Below, in pieces: positions 8,813 through 18,600 of a stretch of DNA of 64,000 nucleotides. The stretch is from Streptomyces sp. NBC_01231 (GTDB lineage Bacteria; Actinomycetota; Actinomycetes; Streptomycetales; Streptomycetaceae). The position numbers were made by a program, and so were the translations under genes. The number at the start of each line of letters is the position of its first letter. Position 1 is the stretch's first letter. Under the pieces are notes generated by a model. It did no database searches. It had not been told where the DNA came from and saw nothing but the letters and a program-made list of their open reading frames with translations. The DNA lies in contig CP108521.1 of the NCBI GenBank assembly GCA_035999765.1, positions 4,154,001-4,218,000 on the forward strand, given 5' to 3'.

Positions 8813-8868
8813 CGTCGAAGCGCTTCGACGTCACGCATCGAATCGATTCGATCGACGCTGCGTGACGT
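8813..8868. promoter_or_regulatory. Cluster of palindromic operators, probably for the operon's LacI regulator
   Basis: Two perfect palindromes lie side by side: CGTCGAAGCGCTTCGACG at 8813-8830 and ATCGAATCGATTCGAT at 8837-8852, centres 23 bp apart. A third inverted repeat, ACGTCACGCA (8828-8837) with TGCGTGACGT (8859-8868), encloses the second. The central CG dyad and TCGAA arms are typical of LacI-family sites. The only LacI gene here closes the operon (14242-15255), so negative autoregulation relieved by a sugar is inferred. Confidence 0.72.
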
Positions 8869-8902
8869 ACCGATACCCATCCGGCTCCCCTGGAGGCACA
8901 GG

Positions 8903-10198
8903 ATGTCAACGGCACGAAGGCGTAGGACGGCGGTCATGGCGGCGATGCTCGGCGGGGCGCTGCTTCTGACCTCCTGCGGCGGCTCGGACAGCGGGTCCGG
9001 GGACGGCGGGACGCTGAGACTGTGGCACTACGAGGCTCCGAACAGCGCGATGGGGCAGGCCTGGAACGCGGCCGTCAAGGAGTTCGAGGCCACGCACCCG
9101 GGCGTGAAGGTGGAGTTCGAGGCCAAGGGATTCGAGCAGATCCAGAAGACCGCGCAGATGGTCCTCAACTCCTCCGACGCGCCCGACCTCATGGAATACA
9201 ACAAGGGCAACGCGACGGCGGGCCTGCTCTCCAAGCAAGGGCTGCTGACCGACCTGACCCCCGAGGCGACGAAACGCGGCTGGGACAAGAAGATCGGCGA
9301 GGGCGTCCGCACCACCAGCGTCTATGACACCGAGGGCGTCATGGGCTCCGGCAAGTGGTTCGGCGTGCCCAACTACGCCGAGTACACGATGGTCTTCTAC
9401 AACAAGGACCTCTTCGCCAAGTACAAGATCCCCGAGCCGAAGACCTTCGACGAACTGACCGCCGCGATGGACAGGTTCGTGGCCGAGGACATCACCCCGC
9501 TCGCCAACGCGGGCGCCGAATACCCCGCCCACCAGTACCTCTACCAGCTCGCTTTGTCGAAGGCCGACCGCGCATGGGTCGACGCCTACGAGCTGTACAA
9601 GGGCAAGCCCGACTTCCACGACGCTGCCTGGACCTACGCGGCGGACACCTTCGCCGAGTGGGTGAAGAAGGGCTACCTGAGCGAGAACTCCACCAGCGCG
9701 AAGGCGGAGGACGCCGGAGTCTCCTTCCTCCAGGGCAAGTCGCCGATCCTGTTCTCCGGCAGCTGGTGGTACGGCCGCTTCCAGGACGAGGCGACGTTCG
9801 ACTGGGGCACCTTCCTGTGGCCCGACTCGAAGCTCACCCTCGGCTCCGGCGGCAACCTCTGGGTCGTCCCCAAGGGTGCCAAGAACAAGGACCTCGCCTA
9901 CGACTTCATCGACATCACCCTGTCGAAGAAGATCCAGAACCTGCTCGGCAACAAGGGCGGCGTCCCGGTCGCGGCGGACGCGAGCGCCGTCACCGACCCC
10001 CGGTCCAAGACCCTCATCGACCACTTCAACACCCTCTCCCGCCGCGACGGCCTGGCCTTCTACCCGGACTGGCCGATCGCCGGCTTCTACGACGTCCTCG
10101 TCTCGGAGACCCAGAAGCTGCTGACCGGCAGCGAGAAACCTGACGGCTACCTGGACGCGTTGCAGGAGGCGTACGACAAGAACGCGCCCAAGCGATGA
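8903..10198 (+). CDS. Sugar ABC transporter, solute-binding lipoprotein
   Basis: 431 aa. The basic N terminus is followed by a hydrophobic stretch and lipobox LLLTSC, with Cys25 as the lipidation site. The mature protein is a family-1 extracellular binding protein (LRLWHYEAPNSAMGQAW, GVPNYAEYTMVFYNKDLF, ILFSGSWWYGRFQDE). It should bind an oligosaccharide on the outer face of the membrane. The ATG at 8903 has GGAGG seven bases upstream. It is the first gene of a five-gene operon; its stop overlaps the next start by ATGA. The partner alpha-xylosidase suggests an alpha-xyloside such as isoprimeverose or a xyloglucan fragment, which is inferred. Confidence 0.93.
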   Translation: MSTARRRRTAVMAAMLGGALLLTSCGGSDSGSGDGGTLRLWHYEAPNSAMGQAWNAAVKEFEATHPGVKVEFEAKGFEQIQKTAQMVLNSSDAPDLMEYNKGNATAGLLSKQGLLTDLTPEATKRGWDKKIGEGVRTTSVYDTEGVMGSGKWFGVPNYAEYTMVFYNKDLFAKYKIPEPKTFDELTAAMDRFVAEDITPLANAGAEYPAHQYLYQLALSKADRAWVDAYELYKGKPDFHDAAWTYAADTFAEWVKKGYLSENSTSAKAEDAGVSFLQGKSPILFSGSWWYGRFQDEATFDWGTFLWPDSKLTLGSGGNLWVVPKGAKNKDLAYDFIDITLSKKIQNLLGNKGGVPVAADASAVTDPRSKTLIDHFNTLSRRDGLAFYPDWPIAGFYDVLVSETQKLLTGSEKPDGYLDALQEAYDKNAPKR

Positions 10199-11163
10199 CG
10201 GTCACCGTCGAACGGCGCGGGCGGGTGGCCGGCAAGCAGGACCGCACCGACTCCTCGCGCCGCCGCCCCCGCGATTCGTACGCCCTGTTCCTTCTCCCCG
10301 GGATCCTCGCCTTCCTGGTCGTGATCGTCGTCCCGTTCCTGATGAACACGGGCGTGAGTTTCACCGACTGGCAGGGCGTGGGCTCCCCCGGCTGGTCCGG
10401 GCTCGCCAACTACCGGGCGCTGCTGGACGATTCCGAGTTCTGGGCGTCCTTCCGGCACAGCCTCTTCATGGTCGTCGCGATGGCGGCCGTACCGACGGCG
10501 ATCGGGCTGGTCCTGGCGGCCGCGCTGTTCGACTACGTCGGCAAGCACTTCGGCGACAGGATCACGGCTGTCCTGCGCGCCTGCTTCTACCTCCCCCAAG
10601 TGCTGCCGATCGCCGTGGCCGGCATCGTCTGGAGCTGGATCCTCGCCCCGGACAACGGCTCCCTCAACGAACTCCTCAAGGCCGTGGGTCTCACCAGTTG
10701 GCAGCAGGACTGGCTCGGCGACCCGGACCTCGCGCTCTACAGCGTCATGGGCGTGATGGTCTGGGTCCAGCTCGGCTTCCCGCTGGTCGTCTTCATGGCG
10801 GGCCTGCAACGCGTCGACCCGCAGCTGTACGAGGCGGCCGAGCTGGACGGCGCCGGCTGGTGGCGCCGTTTCCGGCACATCACGCTGCCGCAGATCCGCC
10901 CGGAGATCTACGTCGTGCTGACCTGGTGCACGATCGCCGCGCTCAAGGTGTTCGGCGCGGTGTACGTCCTCACGAAGGGCGGCCCGGGCGGGGCGACGAA
11001 CGTCCCCTCCTACTTCTCCTTCACCACGTTCTTCGAGAAGACGCAGGTCGGCTACGGCGCCGCGATCTCCACCGTACTCACCGTGATCATCCTGCTGTTC
11101 TCCCTGATCGGCCTGAAGCTCCAGACCCGCGCGGAGGACGCCGAGGAAGGGGTTCGTGCATGA
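10195..11163 (+). CDS. Sugar ABC transporter permease (MalF type)
   Basis: 322 aa with six membrane helices. The cytoplasmic EAA loop that contacts the ATPase reads EAAELDGAGWWRRF, and an FTDWQGVG segment follows the first helix, as usual in CUT1 permeases. It overlaps the binding-protein gene and the next permease by 4 nt each, so all three are translationally coupled. No ATPase gene is present in the operon. Confidence 0.93.
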   Translation: MTVTVERRGRVAGKQDRTDSSRRRPRDSYALFLLPGILAFLVVIVVPFLMNTGVSFTDWQGVGSPGWSGLANYRALLDDSEFWASFRHSLFMVVAMAAVPTAIGLVLAAALFDYVGKHFGDRITAVLRACFYLPQVLPIAVAGIVWSWILAPDNGSLNELLKAVGLTSWQQDWLGDPDLALYSVMGVMVWVQLGFPLVVFMAGLQRVDPQLYEAAELDGAGWWRRFRHITLPQIRPEIYVVLTWCTIAALKVFGAVYVLTKGGPGGATNVPSYFSFTTFFEKTQVGYGAAISTVLTVIILLFSLIGLKLQTRAEDAEEGVRA

Positions 11164-11984
11164 CGACCGCGCTCCGCCGCTACCCGGTCCTGGTGGCCCT
11201 GTGTCTCGCGGCGCTCTTCATGGTGATCCCGTTCGCGATCGTCGCCGTCAACGCGGTCAAGTCCCCCACGGAGTACGCCCAGAACGGCCCGCTCAGCCTG
11301 CCCGAGGGCCTCTACCTGGACGGCGTCAAGGACTTCTGGGAACGCGTCGACTTCGGCCAGAAGCTGGTCAACTCGGCGCTGATCAGCGGCGCGGTGGCGG
11401 TGCTGGCGGTCGTCCTGTCGGTCCTCAACGCCTACGCGATCGGCATCGGCCGGATCAAGGGCCGCACCTGGGTGCTCGCCTTCTTCGTGCTCGCGAACAT
11501 GCTGCCGCAGGAGGCGCTGGTCTACCCGATCTACTACCTGAGCAAGGAGGCCGGTCTCTACGACACCCGGCTGAGCGTGATCATCGTGTTCACGGTGATC
11601 CAGGCGGCCTTCGGCACGTATCTCCTCTCCTCCGTCCTCGGCCAGTTCCCCCGGGAGATCATCGAGGCCGCCCGGATCGACGGGGCGAACAAGTGGCAGG
11701 TGCTGTGGCGGATCGTGGTCCCCGTCAGCCGCCCCACCCTCGGCGTGCTCCTGGTCTTCTTCTTCATCTGGACCTGGAACGAGTTCCTGCTCCCCCTGGT
11801 CATGCTGATCTCCAACGACAACCAGACCGTGTCGGTGGCCCTCGGCGTCCTCCAGGGCCAGCGTCTGATGGACGCCACGATGACCAACGCGGCAGCCCTC
11901 CTGGGCGTCCTGCCCGCCCTCGTGTTCTTCCTCGTCTTCCAGCGAACCCTCACCCGCGGCATCGCCGTTGGTGCCGTGAAGTAA
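11160..11984 (+). CDS. Sugar ABC transporter permease (MalG type)
   Basis: 274 aa. The sequence opens with a first helix after MTTALRRYPV and carries the EAA loop EAARIDGANKWQVLW and the helix FFIWTWNEFLLPL typical of CUT1 MalG-type subunits. The ATG at 11160 overlaps the preceding stop (ATGA). It should form the channel with the product of 10195-11163 and be powered by an ATPase from elsewhere, probably MsiK. Confidence 0.93.
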   Translation: MTTALRRYPVLVALCLAALFMVIPFAIVAVNAVKSPTEYAQNGPLSLPEGLYLDGVKDFWERVDFGQKLVNSALISGAVAVLAVVLSVLNAYAIGIGRIKGRTWVLAFFVLANMLPQEALVYPIYYLSKEAGLYDTRLSVIIVFTVIQAAFGTYLLSSVLGQFPREIIEAARIDGANKWQVLWRIVVPVSRPTLGVLLVFFFIWTWNEFLLPLVMLISNDNQTVSVALGVLQGQRLMDATMTNAAALLGVLPALVFFLVFQRTLTRGIAVGAVK

Positions 11985-11995
11985 GGAACCCCCAC

Positions 11996-14242
11996 ATGAA
12001 GTTCACCGACGGCTACTGGCTGCTGCGCGAGGGTGTCACCGCGGCCTATCCGGTCGAGGTGCTCGACGTCACCGCGCAGGACGGCGCGCTGGAGATCCAC
12101 GCGCCGACCCAGCCCATCCGCCACCGCGGCGACCTGCTGAAGGGACCGGTCGTGACGATCAGCGCCCACGCCCCGATGCCCGACGTCATCGGCGTCACCT
12201 TCACCCACTTCGACGGCGAGCAGCCGCGCGGCCCGGAGTTCGAGGTCACCCACGAAGACGTCCCTCCGCAGGTGGCGTACGACGACGAGCACGCGACTCT
12301 GACCTCCGGCGCGCTGTCGGTCCGGGTGGCCCGCACCGGCTCCTGGCACGTCGACTTCCTCGCCCACGGCCGCACCCTCACCTCCAGCTCCACCAAGGGC
12401 ATGGGCATCATGCGGGACGCCTCGGGGCACTACCTGCGCGAACAGCTCAACCTCGGTGTGGGGACCTCGGTCTACGGCCTCGGTGAACGCTTCGGCCCCC
12501 TGGTGAAGAACGGCCAGGTCGTCGACATCTGGAACGCCGACGGCGGCACGGCGACCGAGCAGGCGTACAAGAACGTCCCCTTCTATCTGACGGACGCGGG
12601 CTACGGCGTCTTCGTCGACCACCCGGGCAAGGTGGCCTTCGAGGTCGGCTCCGAGGTCGTCTCCCGGGTGCAGTTCAGCGCCGAGACGCAGCAGTTGACG
12701 TACTACGTCATCTACGGCCCGACCCCGAAGGACATCCTGCGCACGTACACCGCCCTCACCGGCCGCCCCGCCCTCCCGCCGCCCTGGTCGTTCGGCCTGT
12801 GGCTGTCGACGTCCTTCACCACGTCGTACGACGAGGAGACCGTCACCTCGTTCATCGAGGGCATGCGCGAGCGGGAACTGCCGCTGTCCGTCTTCCACTT
12901 CGACTGCTTCTGGATGCGCGAGTTCAACTGGTGCGACTTCCAGTGGGACCCACGGGTGTTCCCGGACCCGGAGGGGATGCTCGCGCGGCTGCACGCGCGG
13001 GGCCTGCGGGTGTCCGCGTGGATCAACCCGTACATCGCCCAGCGCTCCCCGCTGTTCGCGGAGGGCAAGGCGCTGGGGCACCTGCTGAAGCGGCCGGACG
13101 GCAGCGTCTGGCAGTGGGACCTGTGGCAGCCCGGCATGGCGCTGGTCGACTTCACCAGTGCGGCGGCCCGCGAGTGGTACGCGTCCAAGCTGGAGGCGCT
13201 GCTCGCACAGGGTGTCGACTGCTTCAAGACGGATTTCGGGGAGCGGGTGCCCCTCGACGTGGTCTGGTCCGACGGCTCCGACCCGGAGCGGATGCACAAC
13301 TACTACACGTACCTCTACAACCGCACGGTCTTCGACGTGCTGCGCAAGCACCGGGGCGAGGAGGAGGCGGTCGTCTTCGCCCGCTCGGCGACGGCCGGGA
13401 GCCAGAAGTTCCCCGTCCACTGGGGCGGCGACTGCGAGGCGACGTACGAGTCGATGGCCGAGTCCCTGCGCGGAGGCCTCTCCCTCGGGCTCTCCGGCTT
13501 CGGCTTCTGGAGCCACGACATCGGCGGCTTCGAGGGCACCCCGACCCCGTCCCTGTTCAAGCGCTGGGTGGCCTTCGGACTGCTGTCCTCCCACAGCCGC
13601 CTGCACGGCAGCTCCTCCTACCGCGTGCCGTGGCTGTTCGACGAGGAATCGGTCGGCGTACTGCGGCACTTCACCCGGCTGAAGCTGCGGCTCATGCCGT
13701 ATCTGTACGAGGCCGCGCGCACCGCCCACACCGAGGGCGTGCCGGTGATGCGGGCGATGGTGCTGGAGTTCCCGGACGACCCCGGGTGCGCGCACCTGGA
13801 ACGGCAGTACATGCTCGGCCCGGACCTTCTGGTCGCGCCGGTGTTCAGCGACGAGGGCGACGTCTCGTACTACGTCCCCGAGGGCACCTGGACCCACTTC
13901 GTGACCGGGAAGACGGTGACGGGGCCGCGCTGGGTGCGCGAGCGGCACGACTTCCTGAGCGTGCCGCTGCTGGTGCGGCCCGGGGCGGTGATCCCGGTGG
14001 GCGCGGTGGCCGACCGGCCCGACTACGACCACGCCGACGGGGTCACGCTGCGGGCGTACGGCCTGGAACGGGGCGACCAGGTGACGGTACGGGTCGGGGA
14101 CGTGACCTTCACCGTCGTACGCGAGGGGGATCTGTTGCGGGCGTCGTGCGGTGACCCGGCGGCGCCGTGGGGGCTGGCCGTCGGTGAGCGCGAGGTGCGG
14201 GCGCGGGCCGGGACCGGGTTCCTCACGGTGGAGTGCGCCTGA
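11996..14242 (+). CDS. yicI: Alpha-xylosidase, glycoside hydrolase family 31 (YicI type)
   Basis: 748 aa, close to E. coli YicI (772 aa). The nucleophile motif CFKTDFGER places Asp413. The acid/base motif HWGGDCEATYESM places Asp479. Both positions match the family, as do the neighbouring DGSDPERMHN and GFGFWSHDIGGFE blocks. The conserved KTDFGE context and N-terminal domain favour alpha-xylosidase over alpha-glucosidase. No signal peptide is seen, so it should act in the cytoplasm on the imported oligosaccharide, releasing xylose from the non-reducing end. The start is the ATG at 11996, 11 bp after the permease stop. Its stop overlaps the LacI start (TGATG). Confidence 0.93.
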   Translation: MKFTDGYWLLREGVTAAYPVEVLDVTAQDGALEIHAPTQPIRHRGDLLKGPVVTISAHAPMPDVIGVTFTHFDGEQPRGPEFEVTHEDVPPQVAYDDEHATLTSGALSVRVARTGSWHVDFLAHGRTLTSSSTKGMGIMRDASGHYLREQLNLGVGTSVYGLGERFGPLVKNGQVVDIWNADGGTATEQAYKNVPFYLTDAGYGVFVDHPGKVAFEVGSEVVSRVQFSAETQQLTYYVIYGPTPKDILRTYTALTGRPALPPPWSFGLWLSTSFTTSYDEETVTSFIEGMRERELPLSVFHFDCFWMREFNWCDFQWDPRVFPDPEGMLARLHARGLRVSAWINPYIAQRSPLFAEGKALGHLLKRPDGSVWQWDLWQPGMALVDFTSAAAREWYASKLEALLAQGVDCFKTDFGERVPLDVVWSDGSDPERMHNYYTYLYNRTVFDVLRKHRGEEEAVVFARSATAGSQKFPVHWGGDCEATYESMAESLRGGLSLGLSGFGFWSHDIGGFEGTPTPSLFKRWVAFGLLSSHSRLHGSSSYRVPWLFDEESVGVLRHFTRLKLRLMPYLYEAARTAHTEGVPVMRAMVLEFPDDPGCAHLERQYMLGPDLLVAPVFSDEGDVSYYVPEGTWTHFVTGKTVTGPRWVRERHDFLSVPLLVRPGAVIPVGAVADRPDYDHADGVTLRAYGLERGDQVTVRVGDVTFTVVREGDLLRASCGDPAAPWGLAVGEREVRARAGTGFLTVECA

Positions 14243-15255
14243 TGGTGAAGATCACCGACGTGGCGCGGCGCGCCGGGGTGTCCCCGAGCACCGTGTCCTA
14301 CGCGCTCAGCGGCAAGCGCCCCATCTCCGAGGAGACCCGGCAGCGGGTGGAGGCCGCCATCCGCGAACTGGGCTACCGGCCCCACGCGGGCGCCCGGGCG
14401 CTGGCGAGCAGCAAGTCGAACGTGCTGGCGCTGGTGGCGCCGCTGCGGGCCGGCATCCATGTGCCGGTGATGATGGAGTTCGCGGTCTCGGTCGTCACCA
14501 CGGCCCGGCGCTACGACCATGACGTGCTCCTCCTCACCCAGGAGGAGGGCGAGGAGGGCCTCCACCGGGTCGCCGACACGGCACTCGTGGACGCGCTGAT
14601 CCTGATGGACGTACAGCTGCACGACCCTCGGCTGCCGCTGCTGCGAGCCCTGGAACGGCCGTCGGTGGTGATCGGGTTCCCCGCCTCCTCCACGGACCTG
14701 ACCTGCATCGACCTCGACTTCAAGGCGGCCGGCGAGGCGTGCGTGGAGCATCTGGCGGGCCTCGGACACCGGGTGGTGTCGCTGGTCGGGTCGCCGCCGG
14801 AGGTGTACGTCCGGCAGACCGCGTTCGCCCAGCACGTGGTCCAGGGTTTCACCGCCGCCGCCGACCGGCACGGGCTCGCCTCCTCGGTCCACCCGTGCGA
14901 GGCGGTCCCCGGTGGCGCCGGCGCGGTCGCCGAGCAACTCCTGCGCGAACAGCCCGCGCTGACGGGAGTCGTCGTCCACAACGAACCCTTGCTGGAGCCC
15001 CTGATCGACGCCTTCGAGAGACTCGGCCTACGCGTCCCCGGCGACCTCTCCGTCACCGCCATCTGCCCCGACGAACTCGCCGAGTCCGTCCGCGTACCCG
15101 TCACCTCGGTCGCCCTGCCGTCGGCGGAGGTGGGCACGCGCGCGGTGGAGCTGCTGATGCGGAAACTTGACGGCGACACGGACGTACCGGAGGCGACCCT
15201 GCTGGCACCGCGGCTGACGGAACGGGCGAGCACGGCGCGGCGGACGATCGCGTGA
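14242..15255 (+). CDS. LacI-family transcriptional repressor of the alpha-xyloside operon
   Basis: 337 aa. The N-terminal LacI helix-turn-helix reads ITDVARRAGVSPSTVSYALS, and the hinge segment ALASSKSNVLALV leads into a periplasmic-binding-protein-like sensor domain. The ATG at 14242 overlaps the alpha-xylosidase stop by one base (TGATG); a GTG at 14233 is possible but would add only three residues. Being the last gene of the operon, it probably represses its own promoter through the palindromes at 8813-8852. The inducer is unknown. Confidence 0.92.
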   Translation: MVKITDVARRAGVSPSTVSYALSGKRPISEETRQRVEAAIRELGYRPHAGARALASSKSNVLALVAPLRAGIHVPVMMEFAVSVVTTARRYDHDVLLLTQEEGEEGLHRVADTALVDALILMDVQLHDPRLPLLRALERPSVVIGFPASSTDLTCIDLDFKAAGEACVEHLAGLGHRVVSLVGSPPEVYVRQTAFAQHVVQGFTAAADRHGLASSVHPCEAVPGGAGAVAEQLLREQPALTGVVVHNEPLLEPLIDAFERLGLRVPGDLSVTAICPDELAESVRVPVTSVALPSAEVGTRAVELLMRKLDGDTDVPEATLLAPRLTERASTARRTIA

Positions 15256-15374
15256 ACAGACCTTCACATTCTGTGCCGCCCAACTCCCCTGGTCGTACTG
15301 GTCATCCACGGCGAATCTCGGCGGAGAATCGCTAGCATGGCCACGGATGATGAACGCGGTGACGGGGGTGGGGC

Positions 15375-15683
15375 ATGGCACGCGACGAGCGTGACGATGA
15401 CTGGCTGGATCTGGCGGACGCCATCGAGGTACTGCGGTCCCAGTTGTCGGAGGCCCAGCGCCGCGGTCAGGACTCCTCCTTGCGCTTCGTGCTGGGTGAG
15501 ATCACGGCGGAGTTCGAGATCGAGCTGGTCCGGGCGAAGAACGGCGGCGGAAAGCTGCGGTTCGGTGTCGTGGAGGCGGACGCCCGAGGCGAACGCTCGG
15601 CACGGTCCACCCAGCGCGTGACCCTGCGCCTGAACCCGGAGCGGCGCGGTGGCGGAGAGGTGGCTGTGGGCGACGTCGAATAG
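15375..15683 (+). CDS. Trypsin-co-occurring domain 2 (Trypco2) family protein
   Basis: 102 aa, cytoplasmic, no signal peptide. The order is an acidic start, a helix (DLADAIEVLRSQLSEAQ), then beta strands (LRFVLGEITAEFEIELV, LRFGVVEADA, TQRVTLRLNP). This is the pattern of the small domain found beside trypsin-like proteases in actinobacterial conflict systems. It precedes such a protease gene by 15 bp. The ATG at 15375 follows a G-rich ribosome-binding site. A possible -10 hexamer TAGCAT lies at 15333. Its biochemical role is unknown; a partner, substrate or regulator of the protease is plausible. Confidence 0.82.
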   Translation: MARDERDDDWLDLADAIEVLRSQLSEAQRRGQDSSLRFVLGEITAEFEIELVRAKNGGGKLRFGVVEADARGERSARSTQRVTLRLNPERRGGGEVAVGDVE

Positions 15684-15698
15684 TCCGGGGACGGGTTC

Positions 15699-18600
15699 AT
15701 GGAGCAGGAACAGGTCGTCAAGGTCCGCAGCAGAACCGTCGGCACAACCCTGAGTACCAGCTTCGGCAGTGGCTACCTGATCGCGCCTCGGCTCGTCCTG
15801 ACCGCCGCGCATCTGCTGCCACCGGACGAACACGGCGAGATCACGGTGTCCCTCCCGGACTCCACCGATCGGTTCCCCGCACAAGTGGTGTGGCGACGGC
15901 ACGACGAGACCGTGGACGCCGCCCTGTTGGAGATCCCCGTGGCCGCCCGGGACTGGCCGACGCCGAGAACCCTGCGCGGCGCTCCGTACCGCCACCCCCA
16001 ACGCTGGGCCCGGTGCGTGACGGGCGGCACCGAGCTGCGGGCCATCGCGACAGGATTCCCCCGGCAGGAGCGCACCACGGACCGCCGGAACCAGACGGCA
16101 CTGGCCGGCCGGGTCAGGCCGCACGGTGGCGCGACCTTCGAGATCCTCGACGACATCGGGCTGTTGGAGGCCGACGTCTCGGAGCTCGACGCCGAAACCG
16201 CCGCGAGGACCACCCCATGGTCCGGGATGTCGGGCGCTGCCGTCTTCCTGCTCGGCGAGAAACTGCTGCTGGGCGTGGTGCGAGCAGACCGCCGACCGCG
16301 TCAGGGCACGCGGCTGCGGTACACCCGCAGCGACGACCTGCTGGCCTGTCCGGACTTCCGCGCGGCCGTCCGCGCGGCGACCGGCGCCGACCCGCAGCTC
16401 GAAGCGGCCGAGTTCACCGGCCTGCTGGAGCCGGCGCCGCCCAGACGGGACATGCTGTCCCCCATCGCGCTGCTGCGGGCCGACGCCGAGGTCGTCTCGT
16501 TCCACGGCAGGCAGGACACACTCTCCGACCTGGAGGAGTGGTGCCGGACGGATCCGTACGGTCCCCTCGCCGTCCGGGTACTCACCGCTCCGGGCGGGCA
16601 GGGCAAGACCCGGCTGGCGCGGCAGCTGATGGCGCGGATGCGGGAGCAGGGCTGGGTGGTCGGACAGCTGTCCCACGAGCCCCGTGACCTGCACGTCCTG
16701 GGCGCGGTCCAGTATCCGTTGCTGCTGGTCATCGACTACGCCGAGACCCGGCCCGAACTGGTCAGGAAGCTGCGGGAGCAAACCCGTCAGGCCCGCCATC
16801 CGGTGCGCCTGCTGCTGCTCGCCCGCTCGCTCGGCTCCTGGCAGACCAGGGCCACCGGCGCCCTGCCCGAGACCAGACTGCATGCGCTCAGCCCCGGCGC
16901 CGCCGACCGGGAGGAGGCGTTCCGGACGGCGGTCCGGGACATCTCCCGCCACCTGGCGGAGGTGATCAGCGGGACGGACGTCGACTGGCCCGCTCTCGCC
17001 GACGCCCTGACGGCCGCCCGCCCCGCGGCGGGCCCCGGGGCGCAGACGGCGCTGACGGTGCAGATGGAGGCGCTGGCCGCGCTGCTGCGCCGTGTTCGGC
17101 CACCCCAGCGGGACGCGAGGACGCTGGAGGACGAACTCCTGGACCACGAGAGGACGTACTGGCAGGAGACCGCCGACGGGTGGGGCATGGGGACCCGGGG
17201 AAACAAGCTCCTCGAACCGGCGGTGGCGGCGGCCGTGCTGTGTCCCACACAGGACGAGCACGAGGCCCGGGCGACCATCGAACGGCTGCTGCCCGGTGAA
17301 CTGCCGGGACACATCACGGACATCACCGCCTGGCTGCGCGACCTTTATCCGCCGCCCGAGGGCCGTTACTGGGGCCAGCTGGAGCCGGACCGGCTGGCGG
17401 AGTACCACGCCTCGGACCAGGTCGTCGCCGACAGGGGGCTGCTCAGGAGACTGTTCGGCCGAGCCACGGACCACCAGCGGGTGCAGACCCTCACCGTGCT
17501 GGCCCGCTCTGCCGTGGCCCACACCAACCAGGGCCGTGCGGCCACGGCGCACACCGTCATCGACCTGCTGCGCGAGGCGCTCCGCTCCGTCCCCGCCTAC
17601 GCACCGCTGACCGCCACCGTGCTGCGCGCACACTCGGACGCACTGCCGGAGCAGTCCCACGTCCTGCGCGACCACGCGCTCGATGTCGCCCGCGAACTGA
17701 GCCGCCTGTGCCATGCCACGGGGAACGCCCCGCAGGCACGACGGGACCGCGCCTGGGCGCTGCACAACCTGGCCGAGCGGCACCAGGCGATCGGCGACTG
17801 GGAGGACGCCCGGGAGGCCGCCGTCGCAGCCGCGGCGCTCCGCGAGGAGATGGCGGACGACGGGTCGCTGACGCTCCGCACGGAGTGGGCCGACACGCTG
17901 CTGGTGCTGTCGCAGGCCTGCGACATGACCGGGCGCCTGATGGAGGCCTACGACGCCGGCGACCAGGCGTTGAGCCTCTTCCGCGCCCTGGCGGAGGAGG
18001 ACGGCGAGGAGTGGGAGAAGCGCGAGCGCGGACTGGTGCGGGCACTGATCAACCAGTCACAGGCGGTCTGGCAGCTCGACCCGAGCGCGATTCCCTTCGA
18101 CCAGATCGCCCGGTCCGACGATCACACCGAGGAGGCCGTCCGGCGGGCCCGCGCACTGGTGTCCCGGCACCCCGAACTGGACCCGCTCCTGCTCGTCAGG
18201 GCGCTGACGGAGCGAGGCACGAACCTCTGGCGCCTGCAACGGCATCCGGAGGCACTGGCGCTGGGCGAGGAGGCGGTGAAGGCCTCTCGCCGGTTGGCGG
18301 CGGAGAACCCGGACGCGTACACCGCCGACCTCGCGCGCGCTCTGATGGGCCTCGCCGTCGACTACAGCGCCGCCTCGCGGCCCCGCGGCGAGACCATGGC
18401 ACTGGAACGGGAAGCGATCGAACTGGTGCGCCCGCTGGTCGGGGAACTTCCCGGAGTCCACCGCTCCACCCTGGCGCAGACACTGCACAACCTCGCCCTG
18501 GGACAGTCCCAGGAAGGGGACGCCGCGGCGGCGCGGGAGTCCATCCGAGAGGCCATCGAGCACCGCAGGGCCCTGGCCCGCGACCCGCACGGCGTCGCGG

